33,587 nucleotides of DNA from an uncultured beta proteobacterium (GTDB lineage: Bacteria; Pseudomonadota; Gammaproteobacteria; Burkholderiales; Burkholderiaceae_B). The DNA lies in assembly GCA_903958565.1 (NCBI GenBank), contig CAJBTJ010000163.1:1-33587 (forward strand), in the 5' to 3' direction. Made by a program: the position numbers and the translations under genes. The notes under the pieces were generated by a model. It saw only the letters and a program-made list of their open reading frames with translations. It searched no databases and was not told the DNA's origin. Each line of letters begins with the position of its first letter. The first letter of the stretch is position 1. Of this stretch, positions 32,271-33,587 are shown piece after piece.

Positions 32271-32861
32271 TGTGAGCAGTTCGCTCAGGGACTTGACCTG
32301 CATCTTTGCTAAAACGCGTGAGCGGTGCAGTTTAATCGTTGCCGCGGCTGAGCCGCTCAGCTTCGCGATCTCTTTGTTTGACCGCCCCGACAACATTTCC
32401 ATACAGACTTCGGTTTCTCTGGGTGTCAACAGACCGAGCCTGGCTTTGGCTGTCGTTACCCGTGTCAACTGACTGTGTATCTGTCGATCTAGGGCGATGC
32501 CGCTTTCGATGGTGTGCACGAGGTCTTGCATCGAAAACGGTTTGAACAAAAAATCGACTGCACCTTGCTTCATAGCTGTGACGATTTGTGGAGAAAGGCT
32601 TTCTCCACTGATGAAGATCACGGGTGTTTGCCACCCATGTTTTAGCAGCGTCGCCTGCACCTCGATGCCAGATTGTTTTGGCATGCGCATATCTAAAAGA
32701 ATGACTGCCGGTGAAGTGGGTACGGCATCACTTAAAAAAGATTCGGCGCTGTCGTATTCATTGACAATGTAGCCAAGCTCGGTGAGAGAGCCCTTGAGCG
32801 CCCGTCGGATGGATGGATCGTCGTCGACCAGGTACACGTGGCCAAGTGCTGCTGTTGTCAT
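32211..32861 (-). CDS. FixJ/NarL-type response regulator (REC + LuxR HTH)
   Basis: A two-component DNA-binding regulator of 216 residues. The receiver domain has the acidic pocket VDDDPSIRR (12-15), phospho-acceptor D57 (ILLDMRMP) and K107 (FLFKPFS). The LuxR-type helix-turn-helix begins LTPRETEVCMEMLSGRSNKEIAKLSGSAAATIKLHRSRV, close to the FixJ/TodT subgroup. The usual sensor kinase gene is not adjacent, so it is an orphan within this window. The ATG at 32861 gives the normal start MTTAALGHVYLVDDD; an extension to 32891 is unlikely. The 3' end overlaps the convergent transporter gene by 60 bases. Confidence 0.93.
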   Translation of the reverse strand: MTTAALGHVYLVDDDPSIRRALKGSLTELGYIVNEYDSAESFLSDAVPTSPAVILLDMRMPKQSGIEVQATLLKHGWQTPVIFISGESLSPQIVTAMKQGAVDFLFKPFSMQDLVHTIESGIALDRQIHSQLTRVTTAKARLGLLTPRETEVCMEMLSGRSNKEIAKLSGSAAATIKLHRSRVLAKMQVKSLSELLTLCEGVNLHAKDPLAPQRHN

Positions 32862-32958
32862 GATTGCAAACCATTCAAGATGATCCAACAATACAAAATA
32901 TTAGACAAATAGGATATACGCTAACTGGCCTATTTAAGACGCTCAAACCGATACTCGG

Positions 32959-33587
32959 CTATAGTTTTTGGATCTCGGCGCGGCCAGCTTCTACTGAAAA
33001 GCGTGCAAGAGTATGGGCATCAGACAGTGGGTCGGTTGCGTCGCGGACCGCCTTGAGAGTGGTGGTTATTTGCGCAGGCGTGATCTCCACGACTCCAAAG
33101 CCACGCGATTCGCAGTCACCAAAAACAAAGTGTGGATGACGCTCAATGATTTTCGCCTGCTCGAGATTCGTCAGGGCGGTGAGCGAGGTGATGCTCGTCC
33201 CGCAAAACTCTACACCCACTTTCTCGCTGTTTGGATTATTGTAGTCCGACAAAATATTGCCTACCCAATTTTGATGGACGTCACCCCCTAGCAGCACGGG
33301 GTTGGTAAGCTGGGTATTGCGCATGGAATCAATCAGTCTTTGTCGGGCCGCAGGATAGCCATCCCAACCGTCATTTGAATAGCTTTGACCACCTTGCGTA
33401 TTAAAGTTGCGTGGGCCGAACACGCTTTGCTGTCCGATGACATTCCAAGTCGTACGCGAGCGTGCGAATTCAGTATTGAGCCACGCTTCTTGTTTCGATC
33501 CTAGTAACGTGCGCTGGGGATCATTCCAGATCGCACAGGTGCCTGGGTCGACTCTGCTCCCGCCCGGCCTGCCATTGCGCGTGCATG
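32959..33587 (-). CDS. PhoD-like alkaline phosphatase/phosphodiesterase, C-terminal part (cut by window edge)
   Basis: About 209 C-terminal residues are visible; the frame stays open to the right edge, so the gene continues beyond the window. The segment LLGSKQEAWLNTEF, RTTWNVIGQQ, the metal-ligand motif LLGGDVHQNWV, FCGTSITS and HFVFGDCESRGFGVVEIT match the PhoD family of secreted Ca/Fe-dependent phosphatases that liberate phosphate from esters or cell-wall polymers. Signal peptide and N-terminal metal ligands are outside the window. It lies about 97 bases upstream of the response regulator gene on the same strand; that gap is AT-rich and holds no recognisable feature. Confidence 0.88.
   Translation of the reverse strand, partial: CTRNGRPGGSRVDPGTCAIWNDPQRTLLGSKQEAWLNTEFARSRTTWNVIGQQSVFGPRNFNTQGGQSYSNDGWDGYPAARQRLIDSMRNTQLTNPVLLGGDVHQNWVGNILSDYNNPNSEKVGVEFCGTSITSLTALTNLEQAKIIERHPHFVFGDCESRGFGVVEITPAQITTTLKAVRDATDPLSDAHTLARFSVEAGRAEIQKL

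Overview
The window looks like chromosome of a betaproteobacterium of the order Burkholderiales, most likely an Alcaligenaceae relative. The pointers are a Bug-type tripartite tricarboxylate receptor, an S-adenosylhomocysteine (SAH) riboswitch in front of ahcY, the ahcY / small membrane protein / metF block, the rpe-gph-trpE and apaG-mltA arrangements, and moderately high GC with AT-rich islands between genes. Genus cannot be assigned by eye. There is no rRNA, tRNA, CRISPR array, insertion sequence or prophage. Most genes are housekeeping; the novelty lies mainly in leaders, intergenic structures and two unusual proteins.

Layout. 1-3104 (minus): partial CobW-type GTPase, then dapF-DUF484-xerC. 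3105-4830 (plus): a long structured leader, metK, a DUF1289 gene and a two-way terminator. 4850-7278: a small catabolic-looking island of two coupled genes (carboxymuconolactone decarboxylase-like enzyme with a histone-H1-like tail; beta-hydroxyacid dehydrogenase) divergent from a metallo-beta-lactamase-fold hydrolase, with two promoters and a perfect palindrome between. 7380-10373 (plus): SAH riboswitch, ahcY, a four-helix membrane protein and metF. With metK this forms the methyl cycle: SAM synthesis, SAH removal and methyl-folate supply. 10384-12146 (minus): Bug receptor and 5-formyl-THF cyclo-ligase. 12215-15483 (plus): lytic transglycosylase Slt coupled to cca.

15501-22410 (minus): MidA-like methyltransferase behind an RhlE-type DEAD-box helicase with a long RGD-repeat tail and a ~255-nt leader; then trpG-trpD-trpC-HIT-ung as a compact operon. 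22411-23356: an AT-richer stretch with a large inverted repeat and a plus-strand N-carbamoylsarcosine-amidase-like gene that separates trpGDC from trpE. 23357-26505 (minus): rpe-gph-trpL-trpE, in which trpL is a 23-residue leader peptide with three Trp codons followed by a terminator, a classical attenuator not covered by any long ORF. 26559-32270 (plus): apaG, mltA, a UbiH-like hydroxylase, dsbC, a D-2-hydroxyacid dehydrogenase and an AI-2E family membrane protein. 32211-33587 (minus): an orphan FixJ/LuxR response regulator and the end of a PhoD-like phosphatase.

Regulatory themes: methyl-cycle genes by RNA (certain for ahcY, proposed for metK), tryptophan genes by attenuation at trpE, and possible separate control of trpGDC where the operon is interrupted.
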